A DNA stretch of 12,860 nt from Paracoccus sp. (in: a-proteobacteria) (GTDB lineage: Bacteria; Pseudomonadota; Alphaproteobacteria; Rhodobacterales; Rhodobacteraceae): the NCBI GenBank assembly GCA_031178645.1, contig JAPSIP010000018.1, positions 1 through 12,860 of the forward strand, in the 5' to 3' direction. Below the pieces are notes generated by a model, which saw nothing but the letters and a program-made list of their open reading frames with translations, was not told the DNA's origin and ran no database searches. This document shows positions 1 through 8,177 of this stretch, piece after piece (positions within the stretch are counted from its first letter, which is position 1; each line of letters begins with the position of its first letter). Made by a program: the position numbers and the translations under genes.

Positions 1-1232
1 GCGGCAGCGCACCGGGGCTGGCGGCCTATCTGACGCGGCATTCGGCGGTGCTTGACGCTGTTCTGGGCGGCAGCTTCTTTTCGCCCTGGCCGGGCGCCAC
101 GGGGCTGCGCGCCGATCTGGACCGGGTGCTGCAGGCCGCGCAGAACGGGCCCGGCGGCGGCTACGAGGCTGCCTTGGACAGTGCGCGCCGCTGGGCACAT
201 GAATGGCATTTCCGCGTGGGCGTCCATCACCTGCGCGGGCTGATCGACGCGGACGAGGCATCTGTGCAATATGCCGATATCGCGGATGCCTGCATTGCCG
301 CCTTGTTCCCGGTCACCGCAGCCGACCTTGCCCGCAAGCATGGCGCGCCTCCGGGACGCGGGGCGGTGGTCCTGGGCATGGGATCGCTGGGCGCGCGAAC
401 GCTGAACGCCGGGTCAGACCTGGACCTGATCGTGATCTATGATGCCGCGGGGACCGAGGTCTCGGACGGGCCGCGCCCGCTGGCCGCGCGCCCCTATTAC
501 GCGCGGCTGACGCAGGCGATGATCACCGCGGCCTCGGCCCCCACCTCCGAAGGGCGGCTTTACGAGGTGGACATGCGGCTGCGCCCTTCGGGCCGGCAGG
601 GGCCGGTCGCGACCGCCATCCAGAGCTTCGAAAGCTACCAGATGACCGAGGCCTGGACCTGGGAACATCTGGCCCTGACCCGCGCCCGTGTGGTGGCGCT
701 TGCAGGAGAAAGCGCCGAGGATCTGGCAAGCGATGTCGAGGCGCTGCGGCTGTCCGTGCTGCGCGGGCGCGGCACCGATCCGCGCGTGATGCCTGACCTG
801 GCCGACATGCGCGAACGGATCTTCGCGGCGCGCCCGCTGGACGGCGCATGGGAGGCCAAGGTAGGCCCCGGGCGGTTGCAGGACATCGACCTGCTGGCGC
901 AGTCGCTGGCGCTGCGGGCAGGCGATCCGGCGCGTGGCACGCTTGCCCAATTGCGCGCCGGGCGCCGGGCAGGACTGATCGCCGCCGCGGATGCCGAGCG
1001 GCTGTCGACGATCTGGCGGTTCCTGTGGCGGCTTCATGCTTCGGGCCGGCTGCTGACGACCAAGCCCCTGGACATGGAGGAGATCGGCCTTGGCGGACAG
1101 GAGTTCCTGCTGCGAGAAAGCGGCGTGGCGTCGATCGCGGACCTTGCCGACCGGCTTGGCCGTTTCTGCGGCGAGGCTGCGCAACTGATCGGCGCAGCCC
1201 TGCCGGTCGAAGCGGGCGCGCCCCCAGCCTAG
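1..1232 (+). CDS. glnE: Glutamine synthetase adenylyltransferase, C-terminal part (partial)
   Basis: This is the 3' end of GlnE, which adds and removes AMP on glutamine synthetase in response to PII. The frame is open from position 3 and the true start lies upstream; about 409 residues are visible of a protein usually 900-1000 residues long. A nucleotidyltransferase core is present: GMGSLGAR followed by GSDLDL, with the two aspartates at 417-419 and 423-425, then YEVDMRLRPSG supplying the third acidic residue. After it come the WTWEHLALTRAR stretch and KVGPGRLQDIDLLAQ, the family's KxGxGGLxDIEF element, here with Arg for the second Gly. Because the fragment runs to the natural C-terminus, this is the adenylylating (AT) half; the deadenylylating half is outside the window. 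The TAG at 1230-1232 overlaps the stop of the convergent glycosyltransferase gene. Confidence 0.93.
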   Translation, partial: GSAPGLAAYLTRHSAVLDAVLGGSFFSPWPGATGLRADLDRVLQAAQNGPGGGYEAALDSARRWAHEWHFRVGVHHLRGLIDADEASVQYADIADACIAALFPVTAADLARKHGAPPGRGAVVLGMGSLGARTLNAGSDLDLIVIYDAAGTEVSDGPRPLAARPYYARLTQAMITAASAPTSEGRLYEVDMRLRPSGRQGPVATAIQSFESYQMTEAWTWEHLALTRARVVALAGESAEDLASDVEALRLSVLRGRGTDPRVMPDLADMRERIFAARPLDGAWEAKVGPGRLQDIDLLAQSLALRAGDPARGTLAQLRAGRRAGLIAAADAERLSTIWRFLWRLHASGRLLTTKPLDMEEIGLGGQEFLLRESGVASIADLADRLGRFCGEAAQLIGAALPVEAGAPPA

Positions 1233-3289
1233 GCGATCTTGCGGGCCGCAGCCGTGGGTGTCGGGGCAGTGGTCAGGACAGGAGTCTCGGAAGCGGGAGC
1301 TGCAGCCGGCCAGCGTTCGCCTATCGTGCCCAGAAGCGGGACCGCGACGGTGCCTTCAAGCGCCGGGACGGCGGCATCGGCGGCGTCATAGATGCCGTGG
1401 GCCGTCTTGTCCCAGTAGAAGGGCTTCACCACGACCTCATAGATGGCCTTCCAGCCGGCCAGGCAGCCCAGCGGGAAATACAGGTGCAGGCTGGGCACCC
1501 ACGCCGTCAGGTGGCGGTGCTTGTCGCCCCGTACGGCCCAGATGCCCACGCCGATGGACAGCAATTCCGAAATGATGAAGGTGCCGAACAGGGCGGGGAT
1601 CGCATAGCCGCCCCAGACGCCGGCCAGGGGTTCGCGCAGAGGATGGGGCAGGCCCAGGCTCAGCAGCCAGAAGCTCCACAGGATGGGGGCCAGCAGGTAT
1701 TGCGACAGGCTGCCCAGGAACTGGATCTGGAACCCGATGAAGCGCCAGGGGCCAAGCTCGCGCCACAGGGCGCGGGGATCGCGCATGTGGACGCCCCAGG
1801 TCATCGCATAGCCCTTGAGCCAGCGGGACCGCTGCTTGATCCAGGGCAGCGCGCGGCAGTTCGCCTCTTCATCCGTGGTGGTGTCGATGATCTCGGTCCG
1901 CCAGCCGCGACGGGCCAGGCGCACGCCTAAGTCGGCGTCCTCGGTCACGTTCCAGGCGTCCCAGGCGCCGACCTGTTCCAGCACGTCGCGGCGGAAGAAC
2001 AGCGTGGTACCGCCCAGGGGCACGACCAGGCCCAGCCGCGCGACGCCGGGCAGGATCACCCGGAACCAGGACGCGTATTCGACGGTGAAGCAGCGCGCGA
2101 GCCAGTTAGTGCGCGGGTTGTAGTAGTCAAGCGCGCCTTGCAGGCAGGCCACGTCGGCGGGCGCAAAGTGGAATCCGCGCGCCACTTTGTGCAACTGGTC
2201 GGGATCGGGCCGGTCCTCGGCGTCCCAGACGCCGATGATCGCGCCTCGGCAGAAGTTCAGCGCATAGTTCAAGGCGCGGGGCTTGGTCTGGACGGGGCCG
2301 TTCGGCACCTCGACCACGCGGATCCAGCCGGGCAGGCGCGCGCCCTGCAGGGCGTTGCGCGTCACCTGGTCGCTGGCCTCGATCACCAGAAGGATGTCGG
2401 TCAGTTCGCGCGGATAATCCAGCCGCGACAGGCGGCCGACCAGCTTGCCCGCGACATCGCTTTCGCGAAACAGCGGCACCATGACCGAGATCACGGGCAG
2501 CGGCCCGGTCATCTCGGCCCGCGCAGCCTTGCCGGACGCCATCCCTTCGGCCTGAACGCGTTCCTCGGCCCGGATGCGGCGGGTGGCCAGCAGCGCCACC
2601 AGCTTCAGCCCGCTTTGCGCGATCAGCGAAACGGTCGCCCATGCGGTCAGCAGCGACAGGACCGCGACCGGAACCAGCCACAGCCCCAGGACAAGCAGCC
2701 CAATCGCCGCAAGCGTGATCCGGCCGGTCCGCGCCTCGTTCCGGGACCGGCAGGATGCGGCGGCAGGGACGCGCATCTCGGCCTTGCGTATCATCGCGAT
2801 GCGGCGCGAGGCGAGGATTGCGGCCTGGATCTGGTCTTCGGAGCACAGCAGCATCCGCACCTGGCCCAAGCTTACGGGCAGGCCGGGGATCAGCGCCTCG
2901 AACGCCTCGGGCCGGGCGGTGGCGATCCAGGTGACGCCGCCGATGCGCCGCCAGGGAAGGATCGCGTTTGCAAGGCAGAATTCGGCGCCCAGGATGTCGA
3001 TCAGGCGGGGATCGCCGGGCGTGCGGATCGGATCCAGGGCGGTGGTGCGCCATTGGCGGCACAGCGCGCGCAACAGCGCCTCGGGCGTGACCCAGCCCTG
3101 AGACAGAAGGATCTGGCCCAGGCGGCTGTCCTGCCGCCCGCGCATGACGCTGGCCTTCAGCAGGTTGCCGGGATCGACCGCCCCGTCTTCCAGAAGGACC
3201 TGGCCCAGGGGCTGCTGGTGGCGCGGCGCCAGGGTCGGCTGCACGGCCGCATCGGGGAAGGGGCGTGCAACGGTTTGCGGACTGGCCAT
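1229..3289 (-). CDS. MshEN-GT2 membrane glycosyltransferase (probable c-di-GMP-responsive polysaccharide synthase)
   Basis: This is a 686-residue inner-membrane family 2 glycosyltransferase. Residues 27-50 and 56-79 are two MshEN-type repeats (RLGxxL-x3-G-x6-L-x3-L-x2-Q) five residues apart. The second matches every consensus position; the first has Pro, Ser and Arg in place of Arg1, Leu21 and Gln24. The rest of the MshEN/GspE-N fold runs to about 165. Hydrophobic residues 190-235 form one or two membrane helices. The GT2 domain (about 263-500) has WDAEDRP (Asp356, Asp359), TED at 449-451 and QRSRW at 486-490, the BcsA-like signature of a processive synthase. Membrane segments follow near 515-545, 560-587 and 598-622, then an Ala/Pro/Thr-rich tail. 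There is no PilZ domain. Such enzymes polymerise a sugar nucleotide and export the chain; substrate and product cannot be read from sequence. E. coli NfrB joins the same two domains in the opposite order. ATG 3289 has AAGGGA 7 nt upstream. Confidence 0.85.
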   Translation of the reverse strand: MASPQTVARPFPDAAVQPTLAPRHQQPLGQVLLEDGAVDPGNLLKASVMRGRQDSRLGQILLSQGWVTPEALLRALCRQWRTTALDPIRTPGDPRLIDILGAEFCLANAILPWRRIGGVTWIATARPEAFEALIPGLPVSLGQVRMLLCSEDQIQAAILASRRIAMIRKAEMRVPAAASCRSRNEARTGRITLAAIGLLVLGLWLVPVAVLSLLTAWATVSLIAQSGLKLVALLATRRIRAEERVQAEGMASGKAARAEMTGPLPVISVMVPLFRESDVAGKLVGRLSRLDYPRELTDILLVIEASDQVTRNALQGARLPGWIRVVEVPNGPVQTKPRALNYALNFCRGAIIGVWDAEDRPDPDQLHKVARGFHFAPADVACLQGALDYYNPRTNWLARCFTVEYASWFRVILPGVARLGLVVPLGGTTLFFRRDVLEQVGAWDAWNVTEDADLGVRLARRGWRTEIIDTTTDEEANCRALPWIKQRSRWLKGYAMTWGVHMRDPRALWRELGPWRFIGFQIQFLGSLSQYLLAPILWSFWLLSLGLPHPLREPLAGVWGGYAIPALFGTFIISELLSIGVGIWAVRGDKHRHLTAWVPSLHLYFPLGCLAGWKAIYEVVVKPFYWDKTAHGIYDAADAAVPALEGTVAVPLLGTIGERWPAAAPASETPVLTTAPTPTAAARKIA

Positions 3290-3316
3290 GGGCGATTCCC
3301 TTGTGGATCGCCCATG
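3287..3316 (-). promoter_or_regulatory. RNA hairpin enclosing the glycosyltransferase ribosome-binding site
   Basis: A perfect 10-bp inverted repeat, CATGGGCGAT (3287-3296) and ATCGCCCATG (3307-3316), flanks a 10-nt loop. In the minus-strand RNA the loop reads CCACAAGGGA, so the Shine-Dalgarno AAGGGA is in the loop and the glycosyltransferase ATG (3289-3287) is the distal end of the 3' arm. Six of the ten pairs are G-C. The geometry predicts that translation is reduced when both arms are transcribed. Folding in the cell is inferred. Confidence 0.6.
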
Positions 3317-3331
3317 ACTGGCACAAAACCG

Positions 3332-3347
3332 GTTAAGAAGCGGTTAA
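3332..3347 (-). promoter_or_regulatory. CtrA-type box upstream of the glycosyltransferase
   Basis: Read on the minus strand the site is TTAA-CCGCTTC-TTAAC, an exact match to the alphaproteobacterial CtrA consensus TTAA-N7-TTAAC. It overlaps the stop codon of carA (3346-3344) and lies about 50 nt upstream of the glycosyltransferase ATG. TTAA is scarce here; I count about seven in the whole window. No clear -10 hexamer follows (CAGTCA occupies the expected place at 3320-3315), so whether CtrA activates or represses is open. Confidence 0.6.
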
Positions 3348-4495
3348 GCCCCCCGGCGGTCCCGCATCGCGTCCGCAAACCGCTTGAACAGATACAGGCT
3401 GTCCTGCGGCCCCGGCGCGGCCTCGGGGTGGTACTGCACCGAAAAGACTGGCCTGTCCGCCACACGGATGCCGCAATTGCTGCCGTCGAACAGGCTGACA
3501 TGGGTTTCCACGACCCCCTGGGGCAGGGTCTGGCTGTCAACCGCGAAGCCGTGGTTCATCGAGGTGATCTCGACCTTGCCGGTCTGCACGTCGCGCACCG
3601 GGTGGTTCGCGCCGTGATGGCCGTGGCTCATCTTCACCGTCTTCGCACCAAGGGCGAGCGCCAGCATCTGGTGGCCCAGGCAGATGCCGAAGATCGGCAT
3701 GTCGCGATCCAGCAGATTCCGGATCATGGGCACGGCGTATTCGCCGGTGGCCGCCGGGTCGCCGGGGCCGTTCGACAGGAACACGCCTTCGGGTTCATGG
3801 GCCAGGACTTCCTCGGCCGTGGCGGTGGCGGGCAGAACGGTCACGTCCGCGCCGAAGGCCACCAGCGACCGCAGGATGTTGCGCTTTGCGCCATAGTCCA
3901 GGGCCACGACCTTGAAGGGCTTGTCTGTTGCAGCCTCGCCGAAGCCCTTGCCCCACTCCCATGCGCCCTGGGTCCAGCGATAGCTTTGCCGGCAGCTGAC
4001 GTCCTTTGCCAAGTCGAGGCCCACGAGGCCTGTCCAGTTGCGGGCCTTGGCAACCATCGCCGCAATGTCGAAGTTGCCATCAGGGTCATGGGCCAGCACC
4101 ACATGGGGGGCGCCCTGCTGGCGGATCGCGCGGGTCAGGCGGCGGGTGTCCACGCCGCCGATGCCGATCCGCCCGCGCCGGGCCATCCAGTCGGGCAGGT
4201 CGCCCGCCGCGCGCCAGTTGGACGGATCGGTCGGATCCCAGCGGACCACGATGCCACTGGCGACGGGATCGGGTGCCTCGTCATCCTCGGGGGTGATGCC
4301 GGTGTTGCCGATATGGGGAAAGGTGAAGGTGACGATCTGACTGGCATAGGAGGGATCAGTCATGATCTCCTGATAGCCGGTCATCGCGGTGTTGAAGACC
4401 AGTTCGGCCACGACTTCCCCCGGGGCGCCGAAGCCCTGGCCATAGAAGACGGTCCCGTCGGCAAGCGCAAGGCAGGCGGTCGGTTTGTTGGCCAT
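3344..4495 (-). CDS. carA: Carbamoyl-phosphate synthase small subunit (glutaminase)
   Basis: CarA hydrolyses glutamine and channels ammonia to CarB, which makes carbamoyl phosphate for arginine and pyrimidine synthesis in the cytoplasm. The 383 residues match the usual family length. The N-terminal CPSase domain begins ACLALADGTVFYGQGFGA and includes FNTAMTGYQEIMTDPSY. The class I amidotransferase domain carries LSNGPGDP at about 240, the nucleophile Cys272 in GICLGHQ, and His356/Glu358 in QYHPEA, so the triad is complete. I chose ATG 4495 over the in-frame GTG at 4504 because AAAGGG sits nine nucleotides upstream of the ATG but directly abuts the GTG. The gene is divergent from yqeY. Its stop lies inside the CtrA-type box of the downstream glycosyltransferase, and I see no U-rich terminator between them, so read-through is possible. 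carB is not in the window. Confidence 0.97.
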   Translation of the reverse strand: MANKPTACLALADGTVFYGQGFGAPGEVVAELVFNTAMTGYQEIMTDPSYASQIVTFTFPHIGNTGITPEDDEAPDPVASGIVVRWDPTDPSNWRAAGDLPDWMARRGRIGIGGVDTRRLTRAIRQQGAPHVVLAHDPDGNFDIAAMVAKARNWTGLVGLDLAKDVSCRQSYRWTQGAWEWGKGFGEAATDKPFKVVALDYGAKRNILRSLVAFGADVTVLPATATAEEVLAHEPEGVFLSNGPGDPAATGEYAVPMIRNLLDRDMPIFGICLGHQMLALALGAKTVKMSHGHHGANHPVRDVQTGKVEITSMNHGFAVDSQTLPQGVVETHVSLFDGSNCGIRVADRPVFSVQYHPEAAPGPQDSLYLFKRFADAMRDRRGA

Positions 4496-4525
4496 AGCAA
4501 GCACCCTTTGTCTGAAATCTGCCGG

Positions 4526-4554
4526 TCAATATGGGGATGGCGGCCCAAGGTCAA
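4526..4554 (-). promoter_or_regulatory. Probable sigma-70 promoter of carA
   Basis: On the minus strand TTGACC (4554-4549), a 17-nt spacer and TATTGA (4531-4526) form a housekeeping-type promoter about 30 nt upstream of the carA ATG. The -35 matches consensus at five of six positions and the -10 at three. Confidence 0.45.
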
Positions 4555-4569
4555 GGACGTCGGCCACCC

Positions 4570-4598
4570 TTGATCTGGCCGGGCCGCTAGCCTACATC
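4570..4598 (+). promoter_or_regulatory. Probable sigma-70 promoter of yqeY
   Basis: TTGATC (4570-4575), a 17-nt spacer and TACATC (4593-4598) lie 30 nt upstream of the yqeY ATG, leaving room for a short leader containing GGAG at 4616-4619. It sits back-to-back with the carA promoter, with about 15 bp between the two -35 elements. Confidence 0.45.
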
Positions 4599-4628
4599 GC
4601 AGGCTTTCGCGACCCGGAGACGCTGACA

Positions 4629-5090
4629 ATGGACCTGCGAGCCACGCTGCAAGCCGCCACCAAGGACGCCATGAAGGCCAAGGACAGCGCACGCCTGTCC
4701 ACGCTGCGCCTGATCGGCGCCGCCATCAAGGATCGAGAGATCGCGGCCCGCACGGGCGACGGCGACGGCACGCTGGGCGACCAGGACCTGATCGCGATCC
4801 TGTCGAAGATGGTCAAGCAGCGCCATGAATCGGCCAAGGCCTACGAGGAAGGCGGCCGGCTGGAGCTGGCACAGAAGGAAGAGGCCGAGATCGGCGTCAT
4901 CCAAGAGTTCCTGCCCCGGCAACTGGACGAGGCCGAAACGGCCGGAGCGATCGACACGGTGATCGCTTCGCTTGGCGCGACCAGCATCCGCGACATGGGG
5001 CGCGTGATGGCGGAACTGCGCGAACGCCACGCCGGCCAGATGGATTTCGGCGCGGTGGGACCGATGGTCAAGGCGCGGCTGCTGAACTGA
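4629..5090 (+). CDS. GatB/YqeY domain protein
   Basis: This is a 153-residue YqeY-family protein, the stand-alone version of the C-terminal helical domain of the amidotransferase subunit GatB, which contacts tRNA. The role of free-standing YqeY is not settled. The sequence is highly charged and helical: it opens LRATLQAATKDAMKAKD and LSTLRLIGAAIKDREIAAR, has the conserved core QRHESAKAYEEGGR and EEAEIGVIQEFLPRQL, and ends GAVGPMVKARLL. ATG 4629 is chosen over upstream in-frame codons because the family begins at this point and GGAG (4616-4619) is nine nucleotides before it. It is divergent from carA, an arrangement I recall from other alphaproteobacteria. The DUF3008 gene follows after 41 nt and may be co-transcribed, though it has its own very strong ribosome-binding site. 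Confidence 0.93.
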   Translation: MDLRATLQAATKDAMKAKDSARLSTLRLIGAAIKDREIAARTGDGDGTLGDQDLIAILSKMVKQRHESAKAYEEGGRLELAQKEEAEIGVIQEFLPRQLDEAETAGAIDTVIASLGATSIRDMGRVMAELRERHAGQMDFGAVGPMVKARLLN

Positions 5091-5131
5091 CCGGCCTTTC
5101 CGCGCGTTCCGGCGGGCAGGAGGTAACAGCC

Positions 5132-5317
5132 ATGCCCGCCACATCCAAAGCCCAGCAGAAAGCCGCAGGCGCGGCCCTGTCCGCCAAGCGCGGCGACACC
5201 AAGGTCAAGGACCTGCAAGGTGCGTCCAAGGACATGCATGACAGCATGTCCGAAAGCCAGTTGAAGGATCTTGCCGAAACCACGCGCAAGGGCAAGCCCG
5301 AGCACAAGGGCAATTGA
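5132..5317 (+). CDS. DUF3008 family small basic protein
   Basis: This is a 61-residue, strongly charged protein of unknown function. It matches the DUF3008 pattern as I remember it: an opening of the type MPAxSKAQQxAAGxAL, then a central DMHDSMSESQLKDLAETT and a Lys-rich C-terminus ending near KGKPEHKG. There is no membrane segment, signal peptide or cysteine, so a small cytoplasmic protein, perhaps nucleic-acid associated, is likely. The start is secure because a full AGGAGGT (5118-5124) lies seven nucleotides upstream of the ATG. Such a strong site suggests high translation. The gene ends 9 nt from the stop of the convergent DUF2244 gene, with a short hairpin at the junction. Confidence 0.9.
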   Translation: MPATSKAQQKAAGAALSAKRGDTKVKDLQGASKDMHDSMSESQLKDLAETTRKGKPEHKGN

Positions 5318-5320
5318 CAT

Positions 5321-5335
5321 CTGCGCCTAGCGCAG
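5321..5335. terminator. Short hairpin at the convergent DUF3008/DUF2244 junction
   Basis: CTGCGC (5321-5326) and GCGCAG (5330-5335) are a perfect 6-bp inverted repeat around CTA, the complement of the DUF2244 stop codon. It begins four bases after the DUF3008 stop. It could slow polymerase from both directions, but there is no T tract on either side, so its action as a terminator is uncertain. Confidence 0.35.
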
Positions 5336-5820
5336 GCTGGCCAGCCGCCTCAGCAGATCGTCATGCAGGTGGCGGCGTTCTTGCGGGGTCAGAAAGGCGC
5401 CCAGTTCGATTTCCCGATTTCCGTCGGTCAGGGTCAGATAGGATTCGACCGGACCCCGCCGCAGGATCGGGCGCAACCAATAGCTGTTGGTGGTCCATTC
5501 CCGCAGCCCGCCGCCGGGATCTCGGCGGATCACCTGCGCGGTGCGGCGGTCCAGCAGCAACTCCTCGGCGGTCTGGCCCCGGCGAAAGCTGTGCTGGATC
5601 GCGTACCACACGCCGCCGATCACCAGCAGCACGAAGGGCAGAAGCCCCCACAGGACGGCCGTGCCCAGCATCGCCATGACCGGCAGCGCCATGAACCCTG
5701 CCGTCAGGCCGATGAACCAGACGAAGCCCTTGGGCGGCAGCGACTGGTAGGGCCAGAGCCGCAGTTGATATGAAACGGCCCCGGTATCATCCGGGGCCGT
5801 GTCTTTCCATTCATATGGCA

Positions 5821-5821
<1 letters not shown>
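5327..5821 (-). CDS. DUF2244 inner-membrane protein, coupled to ctaD
   Basis: This is a 164-residue protein of unknown function resembling the DUF2244 family. It has a short charged N-terminus containing LWPYQSLPPKG, two hydrophobic helices at about 32-54 and 56-76 joined by a very tight turn, then a cytoplasmic domain with QHSFRRGQTAEELLLDRRTAQV, an EWTTNSYWLRP segment and a helical end at LTPQERRHLHDDLLRRL. The start is fixed by context: its ATG shares one base with the ctaD stop (TGATG, 5823-5819), so translation is probably coupled to ctaD. A perfect 10-bp GC-rich inverted repeat covers codons 8-16 and may lower expression relative to ctaD. A role in oxidase biogenesis is a guess from position only. 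The gene converges on DUF3008. Confidence 0.82.
5775..5800 (-). terminator. Perfect 10-bp inverted repeat just after ctaD
   Basis: ACGGCCCCGG (5775-5784), a six-base loop and CCGGGGCCGT (5791-5800) form a very stable stem-loop 21 nt after the ctaD stop, inside codons 8-16 of the DUF2244 gene. On the minus strand it is followed by only three T residues. Premature termination, or a 3' end that stabilises ctaD mRNA, fits better than full termination. Confidence 0.5.
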
Positions 5822-7509
<1,688 letters not shown>

Positions 7510-7555
7510 TCAGATATAGTGATCCGGTCCGGCAGACCGGCATTTCCTTTGGGTT

Positions 7556-7584
7556 GTTCTAGACCAGCCATGCCGACCCGGCAA
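7556..7584 (-). promoter_or_regulatory. Candidate ctaD promoter and leader
   Basis: In the 140-nt uspA-ctaD gap, TTGCCG (7584-7579), a 17-nt spacer and TAGAAC (7561-7556) read as a sigma-70 promoter, with a leader of about 50 nt. Inside the leader CCGGTC/GACCGG (7524-7540) can form a 6-bp hairpin ahead of GGGAG and the ATG. Four of six -10 positions match consensus. Confidence 0.4.
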
Positions 7585-7637
7585 TGCCCTAAGGTCGCCG
7601 GAAAGGCAGCTTTTGGTTGGAGAGCCTGCCTTCGGAC

Positions 7638-8075
7638 CTAGCGAAAGACAAGAACCGGGATCTTGGAATGCGTCAGGATCCGGGTGGCCTGGCTGCCCAT
7701 CACGACCGCGGCCATCCCCCGGCGCCCGTGCGAGGCCATCGCGATCAGGTCGCAGCCTTCGCCAAGCGCGGTGTCGATGATCGCCTGATAAGGGTCGTCA
7801 TGCCACTTGTGATGCGTCTCGGCCCGGACGCCGGCCGCCACTGCCTTGGCTTGCGCGGCTTCCAAGACCTTGCGGGCATAGGCCGCCGCATCGGCATCAT
7901 AGCTGGCCCGGCTGCTTTCGACCTGCATCGCGTCGGTGCTGAGGATATGGAAGGGTTCGGTCACGGTGACGATGGTCACAGCGGCGCCCAGGCTGGCGGC
8001 CAGGGCCAGCCCCTTGTCGACGGCCTGGCTGGCCAGGTCGGACCCGTCGGTCGGGATCAGGATATGCTTGAACAT
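7638..8075 (-). CDS. uspA: Universal stress protein UspA family
   Basis: This is a 145-residue single-domain universal stress protein of the ATP-binding type. It starts FKHILIPTDGSDLASQAV, where the early Asp normally contacts adenine. It ends with the nucleotide loop ASHGRRGMAAVVMGS, which corresponds to G-2x-G-9x-G-S/T with the first Gly changed to Ala, followed by THSKIPVLVFR. Such proteins act as cytoplasmic dimers and support survival under energy or oxygen limitation; the exact activity is unknown. ATG 8075 is preceded by a strong AGGAGGAG. The gene sits between cycA and ctaD on the same strand. It has its own likely promoter, because a perfect FNR box lies 86-100 nt upstream and a hairpin separates it from cycA. 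From memory, a UspA protein has been linked to FnrP in P. denitrificans; I cannot verify that here. Confidence 0.93.
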   Translation of the reverse strand: MFKHILIPTDGSDLASQAVDKGLALAASLGAAVTIVTVTEPFHILSTDAMQVESSRASYDADAAAYARKVLEAAQAKAVAAGVRAETHHKWHDDPYQAIIDTALGEGCDLIAMASHGRRGMAAVVMGSQATRILTHSKIPVLVFR

Positions 8076-8161
8076 GGATGCTCCTCCTGTGGCGGCCGGG
8101 CGCCCTTGTGGCGCGGGCCTGGTTGCGCGACAGACGCTGGCACAAGAAGGAGGCAGGAGGA

Positions 8162-8175
8162 TTGATCTGAATCAA
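8162..8175 (-). promoter_or_regulatory. Perfect FNR/FnrP box upstream of uspA
   Basis: TTGAT-CTGA-ATCAA on the plus strand (TTGAT-TCAG-ATCAA on the minus) matches the palindromic FNR consensus TTGAT-N4-ATCAA at all ten fixed positions. It is centred about 93 nt before the uspA ATG. If used as a class II activator site at -41.5, transcription would start near 8127. The -10 there would be CAGCGT, which keeps only the conserved A and final T. Confidence 0.65.
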
Positions 8176-8177
8176 GC

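Noticed and set aside
848..1930. Plus-strand open frame bridging glnE and the glycosyltransferase gene
   Set aside because: It crosses the end of glnE out of frame and continues antisense to the glycosyltransferase; Arg/Gly/Ala-rich with no motif.
2138..4573. Very long open frame on the plus strand antisense to carA and the glycosyltransferase gene
   Set aside because: It is rich in Arg, Gly, Asp and Gln with no domain signal, lies opposite two well-supported genes, and is the usual result of high GC at third codon positions.
4570..4583. TTGAT half-site near the yqeY promoter as an FNR box
   Set aside because: The second half is CCGGG instead of ATCAA; the TTGATC is better explained as a -35 element.
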